Assembly: GCA_021604925.1 (NCBI GenBank)
Contig: BQJX01000029.1
Coordinates: forward strand, 1 to 12,286
DNA: 12,286 nt
Direction of reading: 5' to 3'
Origin: Gemmatimonadota bacterium
GTDB taxonomy: Bacteria > ARS69
The notes under the pieces are model-generated. The model was not told the origin of the DNA. It was given only the letters and a program-made list of their open reading frames with translations, and did not search any database. The translations under genes and the position numbers were made by a program. Every line of letters begins with the position of its first letter. Position 1 is the stretch's first letter. Shown here in pieces: positions 1 through 5,962 of the stretch.

Positions 1-231
1 GAGCTCCGGTTTGCGTTGCCGCAGGCGGGCCAGGTCTGGCTCGAGGTGTTCGATGTGGCCGGCCGCCGCGTGGCGGCTCCGGTGGCGGGCGTTCGGCTTC
101 CCGCCGGCGCTCACCAGGTAGCCTGGGACGGCCGCGACGGCCGGGGTCGCTCCGCGGCGAACGGCGTGTACTTCCTCCGGCTGCGGGCGGCCGGAGAGGT
201 CCGGACCGGCCGGGTCGTCCGACTCCGCTAG
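1..231 (+). CDS. C-terminal fragment of a secreted protein with a FlgD-like Ig domain
   Basis: The reading frame is open from base 1 (first residues ELRFALPQAG) and ends at TAG 229-231, so the gene starts left of the window and only its last 76 residues are visible. The pattern F-x-LP-x-x-G-x-V-x-LEVFDVAGRRV, followed by LPAG-x-H-x-V-x-WDGRD and NGVYFLRL near the end, is the classic FlgD-like Ig / T9SS type-A-like C-terminal domain. Such beta-sandwich tails terminate many large exported hydrolases and adhesins in FCB-group bacteria, where they serve in secretion or surface attachment. No catalytic part is visible, so the function of the whole protein cannot be told. The next gene on this strand is separated by about 260 bases and has its own promoter. 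The domain call is firm; the secretion route is inferred. Confidence 0.8.
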   Translation, partial: ELRFALPQAGQVWLEVFDVAGRRVAAPVAGVRLPAGAHQVAWDGRDGRGRSAANGVYFLRLRAAGEVRTGRVVRLR

Positions 232-266
232 AGGACGAGCGCGCTCCCTCTCCGTCGACCGCCAAC

Positions 267-288
267 CCTCACCTTCTCAGCGGTGAGG
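267..288 (+). terminator. Possible terminator hairpin after the truncated gene
   Basis: CCTCACC (267-273) and GGTGAGG (282-288) form a perfect 7-bp stem with an 8-base loop, 36 bases after the stop codon. A 10-base palindrome, GAGCGCGCTC, lies at 237-246. No T-tract follows, so this could be a Rho-dependent or weak site rather than a true intrinsic terminator. Confidence 0.35.
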
Positions 289-388
289 CTGCGCACGCAT
301 CCCAACATCTGCAAAAGCGGCTCAAGATCCCCGCGAATTGGCCGAATTCTACCGTAGGAATCCGAATGTGGGCGCGTCAGGGCCCCGT

Positions 389-417
389 TTGACATAGGTC
401 GGAGCACTCGATATCAT
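389..417 (+). promoter_or_regulatory. Sigma70-type promoter for the polysaccharide export gene
   Basis: TTGACA at 389-394 matches the -35 consensus exactly. TATCAT at 412-417 matches the -10 consensus at 5 of 6 positions, and the spacer is exactly 17 bases. Transcription would start near 424, about 20 bases before the upstream GTG (444) and about 70 before the preferred GTG (495). An AT-rich dyad, GAATT-N5-AATTC, lies at 335-349 about 40 bases upstream of the -35 element and could be an operator or activator site. This region (232-494) shows no other gene. Confidence 0.7.
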
Positions 418-494
418 CCGTCGTTCTTCCTCCGGAAGTTGCGGTGATACAGGTGTTTCCGGCCGAGACAGCACGTCTCGTGCGGGAGGTCACC

Positions 495-2870
495 GTGAGC
501 AAACAGGCAACCGGGGGAGAGCGCTGGACCGCGCGCCATCGGGCCGTCGTGATGGGTTCGCTGCTTGGCATGCTGGGATCCAACGTGTGGGCGGCCGAGC
601 CCGTGATCCCGGATGGCATGGGCGGGGCCTCGGCCATCGCTGCCATGTCGGCCGCGGAGATGTCGCCGGACCAGGCCGCGGCCGCCATGCGCGGACGAGG
701 AATGTCGGAGCAACAGATCCAGGAACTGCTGGGCGGGCGGGCGGAAACGTCGGCCGACTCCGCGAATCTGGACAGCGGCAGCAGCGCCCCGGGTTCGACC
801 CTGGTCGCGTCGGAACGGGTGGAAGAGGCACCACTGGAGATCATCGAGGAGACACCACCGGACGACGAGCTCGTTCCCTTCGGCTACGACCTGTTCGAGA
901 ACTCCCCCGACAGCTATCGCCAGCCCGCCATCGGACCGGTGGACCCGGCCTACCCTTTGGGGCCCGGCGACACGATTGTCCTGGATGTCTGGGGCGACAC
1001 GGTGTTCCGGCTGGAGCGCGAGCTGGATCTGGAAGGTGGAGTGAACCTGCCGGACGTGGGGCGGGTGGTGCTGGCGGGCATGACGCTGGACGAGACGCGC
1101 AAGACCCTGCGCCGGCGACTGTCGCGAGTCTACTCGGGGCTTGCGGGGAATGACGGCGAGGCCAGCACGTTCCTGTCGGTCACGCTGGGCAATCTCCGCG
1201 TGATCCGCGTGTTTGCGGTGGGGCGCGCGGCGCGACCGGGCGGCTACGACCTCTCGGCGGCGTCCACGGTGTTCCACGCACTGTTCTTTGCGGGGGGACC
1301 CACGAAGGACGGATCCATGCGGGACATCCGCGTGGTTCGCGGCGGTCGCGAGATCGCGCATCTGGACGTGTACGGATATCTCCGCACCGGAAGACGGGAC
1401 GGAGACATCCGGTTGGAGAACGACGACACGATCTTCATCCCTCCGGCGGGACCGCGAGTGGCGATTCGCGGAGAGGTGAGGCGACCCGGGATCTACGAGA
1501 TGCTTCCGGGGGAGACGCTGGCGAATCTGGTGGAGGTGGCCGGCGGTTTCACGGAGCGATCCTACGCGGGACGGATCCAGATCGACCGGATCATGAGCGC
1601 GGAGGACCAGAAGGACTCGCTGGCGGATCGCCAGGTTCTGGACTTCGGCTGGGAAGAAGCGAAGGCGCAGGTCCTGGCCGACGGGGACGCGGTGGAGGTC
1701 TTCGAGATCGAGGACCGGCTCCGGAACTTCGTCGAGATCGAGGGAGAGGTGCGCCGCCCCGGTCGCTACGAGCTTCGGGAGGGTGAGCGTCTCTCGGACC
1801 TGCTGGAGCGGGCGAGCGGGTTGCTGGAGACCGCGGTGCTGGAGCGGGCGGAGATCATCCGCACGTTCGAGGACCAGCGGCACGAACAGATCGCGGTGGA
1901 GTTGGACAAGGTTCTGGCGGGCGACGAGCGGCGTGACCTGCTCATGCAGCCCCGGGACGTGGTCCGGATCCACTCGATCTGGCAGTTGCAGGATCGGGAG
2001 ACCGTGGTGGTGCACGGCGCGGTTCGGTCCGGGGGGACGTACGAACTGCGCGACAACATGACGCTCCGGGACCTGCTGCTGCAGGCCGGGGGGTTGCTGG
2101 AAAGCGCGTACACGGACGCCGTCGAGATCTCGCGGGTGCGCCCGGGACTGGACGCCAAGGTGGAGACGGCGGAGATCTTCCGGGTGCCGCTGGGCAAGGA
2201 CTACCTGGTGGGAGAGGGCCCGGACCTGCGGTTGGAGCCGTGGGACAATGTGTTCGTGCGGGAGATCCCGAACTGGGAGCTGCAGAGGAACGTGACCGTG
2301 CGCGGGGAGGTTCGCTTTCCCGGGGTGTACACGCTCACGAGTCCGACCGAGACGCTGGTGGAGGTCCTGGATCGCGCGGGCGGACTCAAGGAGACGGCCT
2401 ATCCGGAAGGGTTCTCGCTGGTGCGGGAGCGGGACCGGATCGGGCGGGTGGCCCTGAATCTGGAGAAGGCTCTGAAGGATCGCGACTCGAACGACAACGT
2501 GATCCTCTTCGATGGAGACTCGCTCTTCATTCCGGAGGAGCCCAAGACGGTCACGGTCCGCGGGGCGGTGGGATGGCCCACGAGCCTCGTGTATGAGAAC
2601 GGGAAGTCGATCGGCGACTACGTGGCGCGAGCCGGAGGCACCACGGATCAGGCGGACCGGAAGCAGATCCGGATCGTCTATTCCACGGGGGCCGCGGCCC
2701 GGGTGAAGAAGCTGTGGTTCGATCCGGACGTACGGCCCGGCAGCACGATCTACGTTCCGCCCAAGGAAGAGGGGGCGGGGATCGAGTGGGGCGACGTGTT
2801 TCGCGACTCGGCGTCGATTCTCGCCAGCATGGCCACGGTGTTCCTGGTGGTGGACCGCGTAGGCAACTAG
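495..2870 (+). CDS. Polysaccharide export protein with six SLBB domains
   Basis: This is a predicted periplasmic/outer-membrane polysaccharide export protein of the Wza/poly-export family. The GTG at 495 is preferred because GGGAGG sits 5-6 bases upstream and it places a signal peptide at the N-terminus (cleavage near NVWA-A, residues 30-34). A GTG at 444 would add 17 residues. Residues of about 35-125 are Ala/Met/acidic-rich and contain the short helix GMSEQQIQELL often seen in FCB relatives. A poly-export domain spans about 155-230 (YPLGPGDTIVLDVWGD). Six SLBB-like units follow, beginning near 235, 322, 411, 502, 598 and 683. They are marked by repeats of the type GEVRRPGIYE...AGG. The length is 791 residues, about twice that of E. 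coli Wza. No lipobox cysteine is seen, so it is probably not a lipoprotein. A weak hydrophobic stretch (ILASMATVFLVV) ends the protein. The sat and cysC genes follow on the same strand. Confidence 0.88.
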   Translation: MSKQATGGERWTARHRAVVMGSLLGMLGSNVWAAEPVIPDGMGGASAIAAMSAAEMSPDQAAAAMRGRGMSEQQIQELLGGRAETSADSANLDSGSSAPGSTLVASERVEEAPLEIIEETPPDDELVPFGYDLFENSPDSYRQPAIGPVDPAYPLGPGDTIVLDVWGDTVFRLERELDLEGGVNLPDVGRVVLAGMTLDETRKTLRRRLSRVYSGLAGNDGEASTFLSVTLGNLRVIRVFAVGRAARPGGYDLSAASTVFHALFFAGGPTKDGSMRDIRVVRGGREIAHLDVYGYLRTGRRDGDIRLENDDTIFIPPAGPRVAIRGEVRRPGIYEMLPGETLANLVEVAGGFTERSYAGRIQIDRIMSAEDQKDSLADRQVLDFGWEEAKAQVLADGDAVEVFEIEDRLRNFVEIEGEVRRPGRYELREGERLSDLLERASGLLETAVLERAEIIRTFEDQRHEQIAVELDKVLAGDERRDLLMQPRDVVRIHSIWQLQDRETVVVHGAVRSGGTYELRDNMTLRDLLLQAGGLLESAYTDAVEISRVRPGLDAKVETAEIFRVPLGKDYLVGEGPDLRLEPWDNVFVREIPNWELQRNVTVRGEVRFPGVYTLTSPTETLVEVLDRAGGLKETAYPEGFSLVRERDRIGRVALNLEKALKDRDSNDNVILFDGDSLFIPEEPKTVTVRGAVGWPTSLVYENGKSIGDYVARAGGTTDQADRKQIRIVYSTGAAARVKKLWFDPDVRPGSTIYVPPKEEGAGIEWGDVFRDSASILASMATVFLVVDRVGN

Positions 2871-2938
2871 ATTGGGAGCAGGATTCACGGGGCCGGTAGG
2901 CCCATTCCGCAGGTAGTCACAGGGGAGTCGGACTTCCG

Positions 2939-4093
2939 ATGAGTATTGAACCGCACGGTGGCAAGCTGATCAATCGGTGTGTGGACGGCGGGACCCGGGA
3001 CAAACTCGTGAGCGAGGCGGCGTCGCTGCCCCGCGTCGATCTCGACGATCGACAGGTCTCCGACCTCGACATGATCGCCGTGGGCGCCATGAGCCCGTTG
3101 ACCGGCTTCATGGGCGAGGCGGACTACCAGAGCGTGGTGAAGGATCTCCGGCTGGCCGACGGAACGGTGTGGCCGTTCCCGATGGGCCTGCGCGTTTCCA
3201 AGGAGATCGCCGACCAGGTGGGCGCGCGCGCGGCCCTCTTTTCGCCGGAAGGCAACCTGCTCGCCGTGATGGACGTGACGGAGAAGTACCAGGGCGACAA
3301 GAAGGCGGAAGCCAGGCACGTCTACGGCACGGACGAGCAGAAGCACCCGGGCGTGGCCGCGCTCTACGAGCAGGGAGAGGTAAACCTGGCCGGCGACATC
3401 CACATGCTGGGCCGTCGCGGGGCGGACTTCCCCCAACTGCACGCGGATCCGGCGGATCTTCGCGCCAGGTTCGACCAGCTCGGCTGGAAGACCGTGGTCG
3501 GTTTCCAGACCCGCAACCCGATCCACCGCGCGCACGAGTACCTGCTCAAGTGCGCGCTCGAGATCGTGGACGGCGTGCTGATTCATCCGCTGGTGGGCGC
3601 CACCAAGTCGGACGACATTCCGGCCGACATCCGCGTGCGCTGCTACGAGGCGCTGCTGGCACACTACTTCCCGAAGGACCGCGCCGTGCTGGCCGCCTAC
3701 CCGGCCGCCATGCGCTACGCCGGCCCGCGGGAAGCGATGTTCCATGCCCTCACGCGCAAGAACTACGGCTGCACCCACTTCATCGTGGGGCGCGATCACG
3801 CGGGCGTGGGCGACTACTATGGCACGTACGACTCGCAGAAGATCTTCGAGCAGTTCACGCCGGCGGAGCTCGGCATCACGCTCTTCAACTTCGAGCATGC
3901 GTTCTGGTGCAAGAAGTCCGGCGGCATGGCCACCGCAAAGACGAGCGATTCGGCCATGGAAGATCGCTTCTTCCTGAGTGGAACCAAGGTGCGCGACATG
4001 CTCAAGGCGGGGCAGGACATTCCCGTGGAGTTCACGCGCCCCGAAGTCGCCAAGATCCTGATGGAGAACGCCCGCGCCGAAGTTTCGGCCTAG
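2939..4093 (+). CDS. sat: Sulfate adenylyltransferase (ATP sulfurylase)
   Basis: The enzyme makes adenosine 5'-phosphosulfate (APS) and pyrophosphate from ATP and sulfate, the activation step of sulfur metabolism, in the cytoplasm. The 384-residue length is normal for the monofunctional bacterial/archaeal Sat type. The N-terminal PUA-like domain (about 1-165) is followed by the catalytic domain. That domain carries the nucleotide-binding motif QTRNPIHRAHE at residues 190-200 (H196 and H199 form the HxxH pair) and the second signature GRDHAGVG at 284-291. A conserved cysteine-containing stretch, FWCKKSGGMAT, lies near residue 325. The ATG at 2939 has AGGGGAG about 11 bases upstream, a slightly long spacing. 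The gene starts 68 bases after the export gene and no separate promoter is evident, so co-transcription is plausible. APS kinase follows after 30 bases. The sequence alone does not say whether the role is assimilation or sulfation. Confidence 0.95.
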   Translation: MSIEPHGGKLINRCVDGGTRDKLVSEAASLPRVDLDDRQVSDLDMIAVGAMSPLTGFMGEADYQSVVKDLRLADGTVWPFPMGLRVSKEIADQVGARAALFSPEGNLLAVMDVTEKYQGDKKAEARHVYGTDEQKHPGVAALYEQGEVNLAGDIHMLGRRGADFPQLHADPADLRARFDQLGWKTVVGFQTRNPIHRAHEYLLKCALEIVDGVLIHPLVGATKSDDIPADIRVRCYEALLAHYFPKDRAVLAAYPAAMRYAGPREAMFHALTRKNYGCTHFIVGRDHAGVGDYYGTYDSQKIFEQFTPAELGITLFNFEHAFWCKKSGGMATAKTSDSAMEDRFFLSGTKVRDMLKAGQDIPVEFTRPEVAKILMENARAEVSA

Positions 4094-4123
4094 GCAGACC
4101 TTTTCTTAGTACGGAGGAACTTG

Positions 4124-4720
4124 ATGTCGTACCCCGGATTCACCATTTGGTTTGCCGGACTGCCCTGCTCGGGAAAGTCCACCATCAGCCTGATCCTGGC
4201 GGAGACCATCCGCAAGGAGCGCGGCAACGTGGAGATCATGGACGGCGACGTGGTTCGCACGAACCTGTCCAAGGGACTCGGCTTCAGCCGCGAGGACCGC
4301 GAGACCAACCTGAATCGCATCGCGTTCGTATGCAACCTGCTCACGCGGAACGGCGTACCGGTGATCGCCGCGGCCATCTCGCCGTTCGAAAACTGCCGCG
4401 AGTGGGCGCGGGACCTGATCGGTGACAACTACATCGAGGTCTACGCACGTTGCCCGCTGGAGAAGTGCATCGAGCGCGACGTGAAGGGCATGTACAAGAA
4501 GGCCCTGGCCGGCGAGATCAAGGGATTCACGGGCATCGACGATCCGTTCGATGAGCCGAAGGATGCCGAGGTCATCTGCGACACGGACCAGGAGACGCCC
4601 GAGGAGTCCGCGGCCAAGATCGTGGAGTACCTCCGCGGGCGCGGCTACCTGCCCGCCGCGAAGGGTTCCAACGGCAAGGGGAGCGCGGACGGCGTGCACG
4701 AGCGGATCGAGAAGGACTAG
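4124..4720 (+). CDS. cysC: Adenylylsulfate kinase (APS kinase)
   Basis: This enzyme phosphorylates APS with ATP to give PAPS, the donor for sulfotransferases and the substrate of PAPS reductase. The P-loop GLPCSGKST lies at residues 12-20, followed by the family motif MDGDVVRTNLSKGLGFS. AISPF (S86 is the position of the phospho-serine in the E. coli family) and the Lys-rich lid segment GMYKKALAGEIKGFTGIDDPFD complete the fold. The length (198 residues) is typical. The last 20 residues or so are a hydrophilic tail (KGSNGKG...) with no known role. The ATG at 4124 is chosen over the TTG at 4121 because GGAGGA (4113-4118) then has a 5-base spacing instead of 2. It lies 30 bases behind sat, so the two form an operon and together convert sulfate to PAPS. 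A strong intrinsic terminator follows. Confidence 0.95.
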   Translation: MSYPGFTIWFAGLPCSGKSTISLILAETIRKERGNVEIMDGDVVRTNLSKGLGFSREDRETNLNRIAFVCNLLTRNGVPVIAAAISPFENCREWARDLIGDNYIEVYARCPLEKCIERDVKGMYKKALAGEIKGFTGIDDPFDEPKDAEVICDTDQETPEESAAKIVEYLRGRGYLPAAKGSNGKGSADGVHERIEKD

Positions 4721-4749
4721 CGGACACCCGACACGGGGGTCCGATGACG

Positions 4750-4784
4750 ACGGGGCGGGGGCGAGAGCTTCCGTCCCGTTTCTC
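4750..4784 (+). terminator. Intrinsic terminator of the sat-cysC operon, GNRA-capped
   Basis: Bases 4750-4762 pair with 4767-4779 around a GAGA (GNRA-type) tetraloop, giving 13 consecutive pairs, of which three are G-U wobbles, followed by TTCTC. The three wobbles become C-A mismatches on the opposite strand, so the hairpin is functional mainly in plus-strand RNA, as expected for terminating cysC. A second, weaker hairpin with one mismatch lies just upstream at 4722-4742. The site separates this operon from the converging redoxin gene. Confidence 0.65.
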
Positions 4785-4801
4785 AGGTAGGTAGGGCTGC
4801 G

Positions 4802-5377
4802 TCAGCTGGCCAGGTCGGCCGCCACGCGCGCCAGGTCGATCGGCTCGCCCGAGTTGTAGCGCAGCGAGCGGATGCGCCCCGACTCGCCCACCACGACCTC
4901 CAGCGGAAAGCGTTCCACGCGGTGATCGTGCAGGAATACGCGTGCGCTGTCCTCGGCGACCGGAAAGTGGAGCCCGTGGCTCTCCCGGAAACGCTGGATC
5001 ACGTCGGCGGAATGGTTCGTGATCCCCACCACGCGCAACTCCTCGATCGACTGCGAGTCCAGAGCCTCCTGCCACTTCACGGCCATGTCCACGCAGGGCG
5101 GACACTGCAGATCGAGGAACAGGAACACGCAACCGTGCGGGCGAGCCAGCTCCGACGTGCGCAGCGTTCCGGCGGGGGCCACCACGGCCACGTCCGGGAA
5201 CGTCTGATCGTCCTGAAGCAGCGAGGTCACCGAGCGCTGGATCACGAATTGTTCCGGTGCGTCCCGACCCAGGAAACCCCTCACCAGGAGGCCCACGCCT
5301 ACGCCGGCCATGGCCACCACGACGACGAGGAGGCCGGTCAGCAGGATCTTCAGAGGCGGTGGGAGAGTCTTGATCAT
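4802..5377 (-). CDS. Membrane-anchored thioredoxin-like (redoxin) protein with a CPPC centre
   Basis: This 191-residue protein has one N-terminal membrane segment (about residues 9-35, LKILLTGLLVVVVAMAGVGV), which would place the rest outside the cytoplasmic membrane. The soluble part is a TlpA/ResA/AhpC-like thioredoxin fold. FLFLDLQCPPC carries the redox pair C92 and C95, and the later FPLEVVV supplies the usual cis-proline (P158) before the strand that packs against the CxxC. It probably reduces, forms or shuffles disulfides in the periplasm. The start at ATG 5377 is chosen because it begins directly before the membrane helix. No Shine-Dalgarno sequence is visible there, and a perfect inverted repeat ends 11 bases upstream. 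An in-frame GTG at 5524 would add 49 residues of non-coding character and overlap the upstream gene. The gene follows the cysteine-rich miniprotein after 76 bases and is likely co-transcribed with it. The fold is clear; the exact subfamily is not. Confidence 0.82.
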   Translation of the reverse strand: MIKTLPPPLKILLTGLLVVVVAMAGVGVGLLVRGFLGRDAPEQFVIQRSVTSLLQDDQTFPDVAVVAPAGTLRTSELARPHGCVFLFLDLQCPPCVDMAVKWQEALDSQSIEELRVVGITNHSADVIQRFRESHGLHFPVAEDSARVFLHDHRVERFPLEVVVGESGRIRSLRYNSGEPIDLARVAADLAS

Positions 5378-5388
5378 GAGAGCGATGG

Positions 5389-5421
5389 GCGCGGAGCGGG
5401 ACGAAGGGTTCCGCTCCGCGC
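5389..5421 (-). promoter_or_regulatory. Perfect 11-bp intercistronic inverted repeat
   Basis: GCGCGGAGCGG (5389-5399) and CCGCTCCGCGC (5411-5421) are exact reverse complements around an 11-base loop. The hairpin lies between the stop of the cysteine-rich miniprotein (5454) and the redoxin start (5377), ending 11 bases before the ATG. No T-tract follows on the minus strand. It could therefore protect the 3' end of the upstream message, attenuate transcription, or mask the redoxin start, rather than act as a full terminator. Confidence 0.6.
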
Positions 5422-5453
5422 TTCTCCGGCAATCACGTTCGCCGAAGGACTCG

Positions 5454-5660
5454 TCAGCAGTCAGCGATCTGCGGGCATCCGAATCCGATACCCGGGAAGC
5501 AGAACGTGCCAAACGGAGTGACACAGCAGGTCAGTGGAACTCCGTTGCAGCCGCAGACGTTGTAGCACGATCCCCTGGCATCCACTTGGGAAGGTCCGAT
5601 TCCTACCATCACGCCAACCGTGAACACGAACACGAGCACGAGACACAGGAATTTCTTCAT
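5454..5660 (-). CDS. Small secreted cysteine-rich protein (68 aa)
   Basis: I do not recognise this gene from a named family. It begins MKKFLCLVLVFVFTVGVMVG, a textbook Sec signal peptide, with likely cleavage after VDA (residue 28). The mature part of about 40 residues holds eight cysteines: 32, 36, 38, 45, 46, 54, 62 and 68, including a CC pair and a C-terminal cysteine. It is also rich in Gly, Pro and Phe, with no charged cluster. The even cysteine number suggests up to four disulfides, or a metal or cofactor site. The start is secure: AAGGAGG lies 5-6 bases upstream and a TTGACA/TACAAC promoter lies just beyond, so it should be well expressed. Its base composition is visibly less GC-rich than its neighbours. 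The redoxin gene downstream is a plausible partner that acts on its cysteines. It could also be a toxin or bacteriocin-like peptide, but no processing or immunity gene is seen. Confidence 0.85.
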   Translation of the reverse strand: MKKFLCLVLVFVFTVGVMVGIGPSQVDARGSCYNVCGCNGVPLTCCVTPFGTFCFPGIGFGCPQIADC

Positions 5661-5689
5661 GGCGCCCTCCTTGGAAAGGGTGTTCAGCC

Positions 5690-5718
5690 GTTGTAAAGAT
5701 TGGCGGGTTCGGTGTCAA
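5690..5718 (-). promoter_or_regulatory. Sigma70-type promoter of the miniprotein-redoxin unit
   Basis: Read on the minus strand, TTGACA (5718-5713) is an exact -35 match. A 17-base spacer is followed by TACAAC (5695-5690), a 4-of-6 match to the -10 consensus. Transcription would start near 5683, giving a leader of about 23 bases that contains the AAGGAGG ribosome-binding site. Confidence 0.65.
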
Positions 5719-5790
5719 GCGGGTCGTTCCGGGAGGCGTAAGGGACGGCGTCCCAAAGGGTTAGGGCCGGCCGCGGCGGTCCGCGCCGGT

Positions 5791-5880
5791 CCACGGCACC
5801 CGCCTCCATGGCGGTCCCCGCCGGCCCGGAATCCGCCTCCCCGCCGGTGCAGGCCCACGGAACCCGCCTCCCCGGCGGTC
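5791..5880. repeat. Three imperfect GC-rich direct repeats in the divergent intergenic region
   Basis: Copies start at about 5791, 5824 and 5855, a period of 33 then 31 bases. The first and third 26-base copies agree at 23 positions; the middle agrees with the third at 21. All share the core CCGCCTCC. In the first and third copies this core forms a small CCGCC/GGCGG hairpin with a 5-base loop. The flank at 5764-5790 has similar GGCGG/CCGCG content. The 5661-5962 region contains the two divergent promoters and this repeat block; I find no credible gene in it. Confidence 0.6.
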
Positions 5881-5895
5881 ACCAGCAGGCGGCCC

Positions 5896-5923
5896 TTGCC
5901 ATGGGATTTCGCGGGGGTAATAT
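5896..5923 (+). promoter_or_regulatory. Probable promoter of asnA
   Basis: TTGCCA (5896-5901) matches the -35 consensus at 5 of 6 positions. After a 16-base spacer, TAATAT (5918-5923) is a 4-of-6 match to the -10 consensus. It is one of the few AT-rich points in this GC-rich stretch. It lies about 40 bases before the ATG and directly after the direct repeats, which could therefore affect its use. Confidence 0.5.
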
Positions 5924-5962
5924 GCGACTGGTGAGTCCTGTTTCTGAAAGGGGGAAACCAGG

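Noticed and set aside
414..2888. 824-residue minus-strand ORF opposite the polysaccharide export gene
   Set aside because: Its codons are exactly in register with the sense codons. In that register, stops arise only opposite TTA, CTA and TCA codons, which are rare at high GC. It has no domain, no Shine-Dalgarno site, and an Arg/His/Pro-rich composition typical of a shadow.
2889..2903. GGGCC-GGTA-GGCCC hairpin after the export gene as a terminator
   Set aside because: Only a 5-bp stem with no T-tract, and sat follows closely without a visible promoter, so readthrough seems more likely.
5378..5524. Longer redoxin from an in-frame GTG at 5524
   Set aside because: The extension overlaps the end of the miniprotein gene, reads through the inverted repeat, and places about 50 charged residues before the membrane helix.
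5791..5880. CRISPR-like array
   Set aside because: Only three imperfect copies with very short unique segments between them, and no cas genes nearby.
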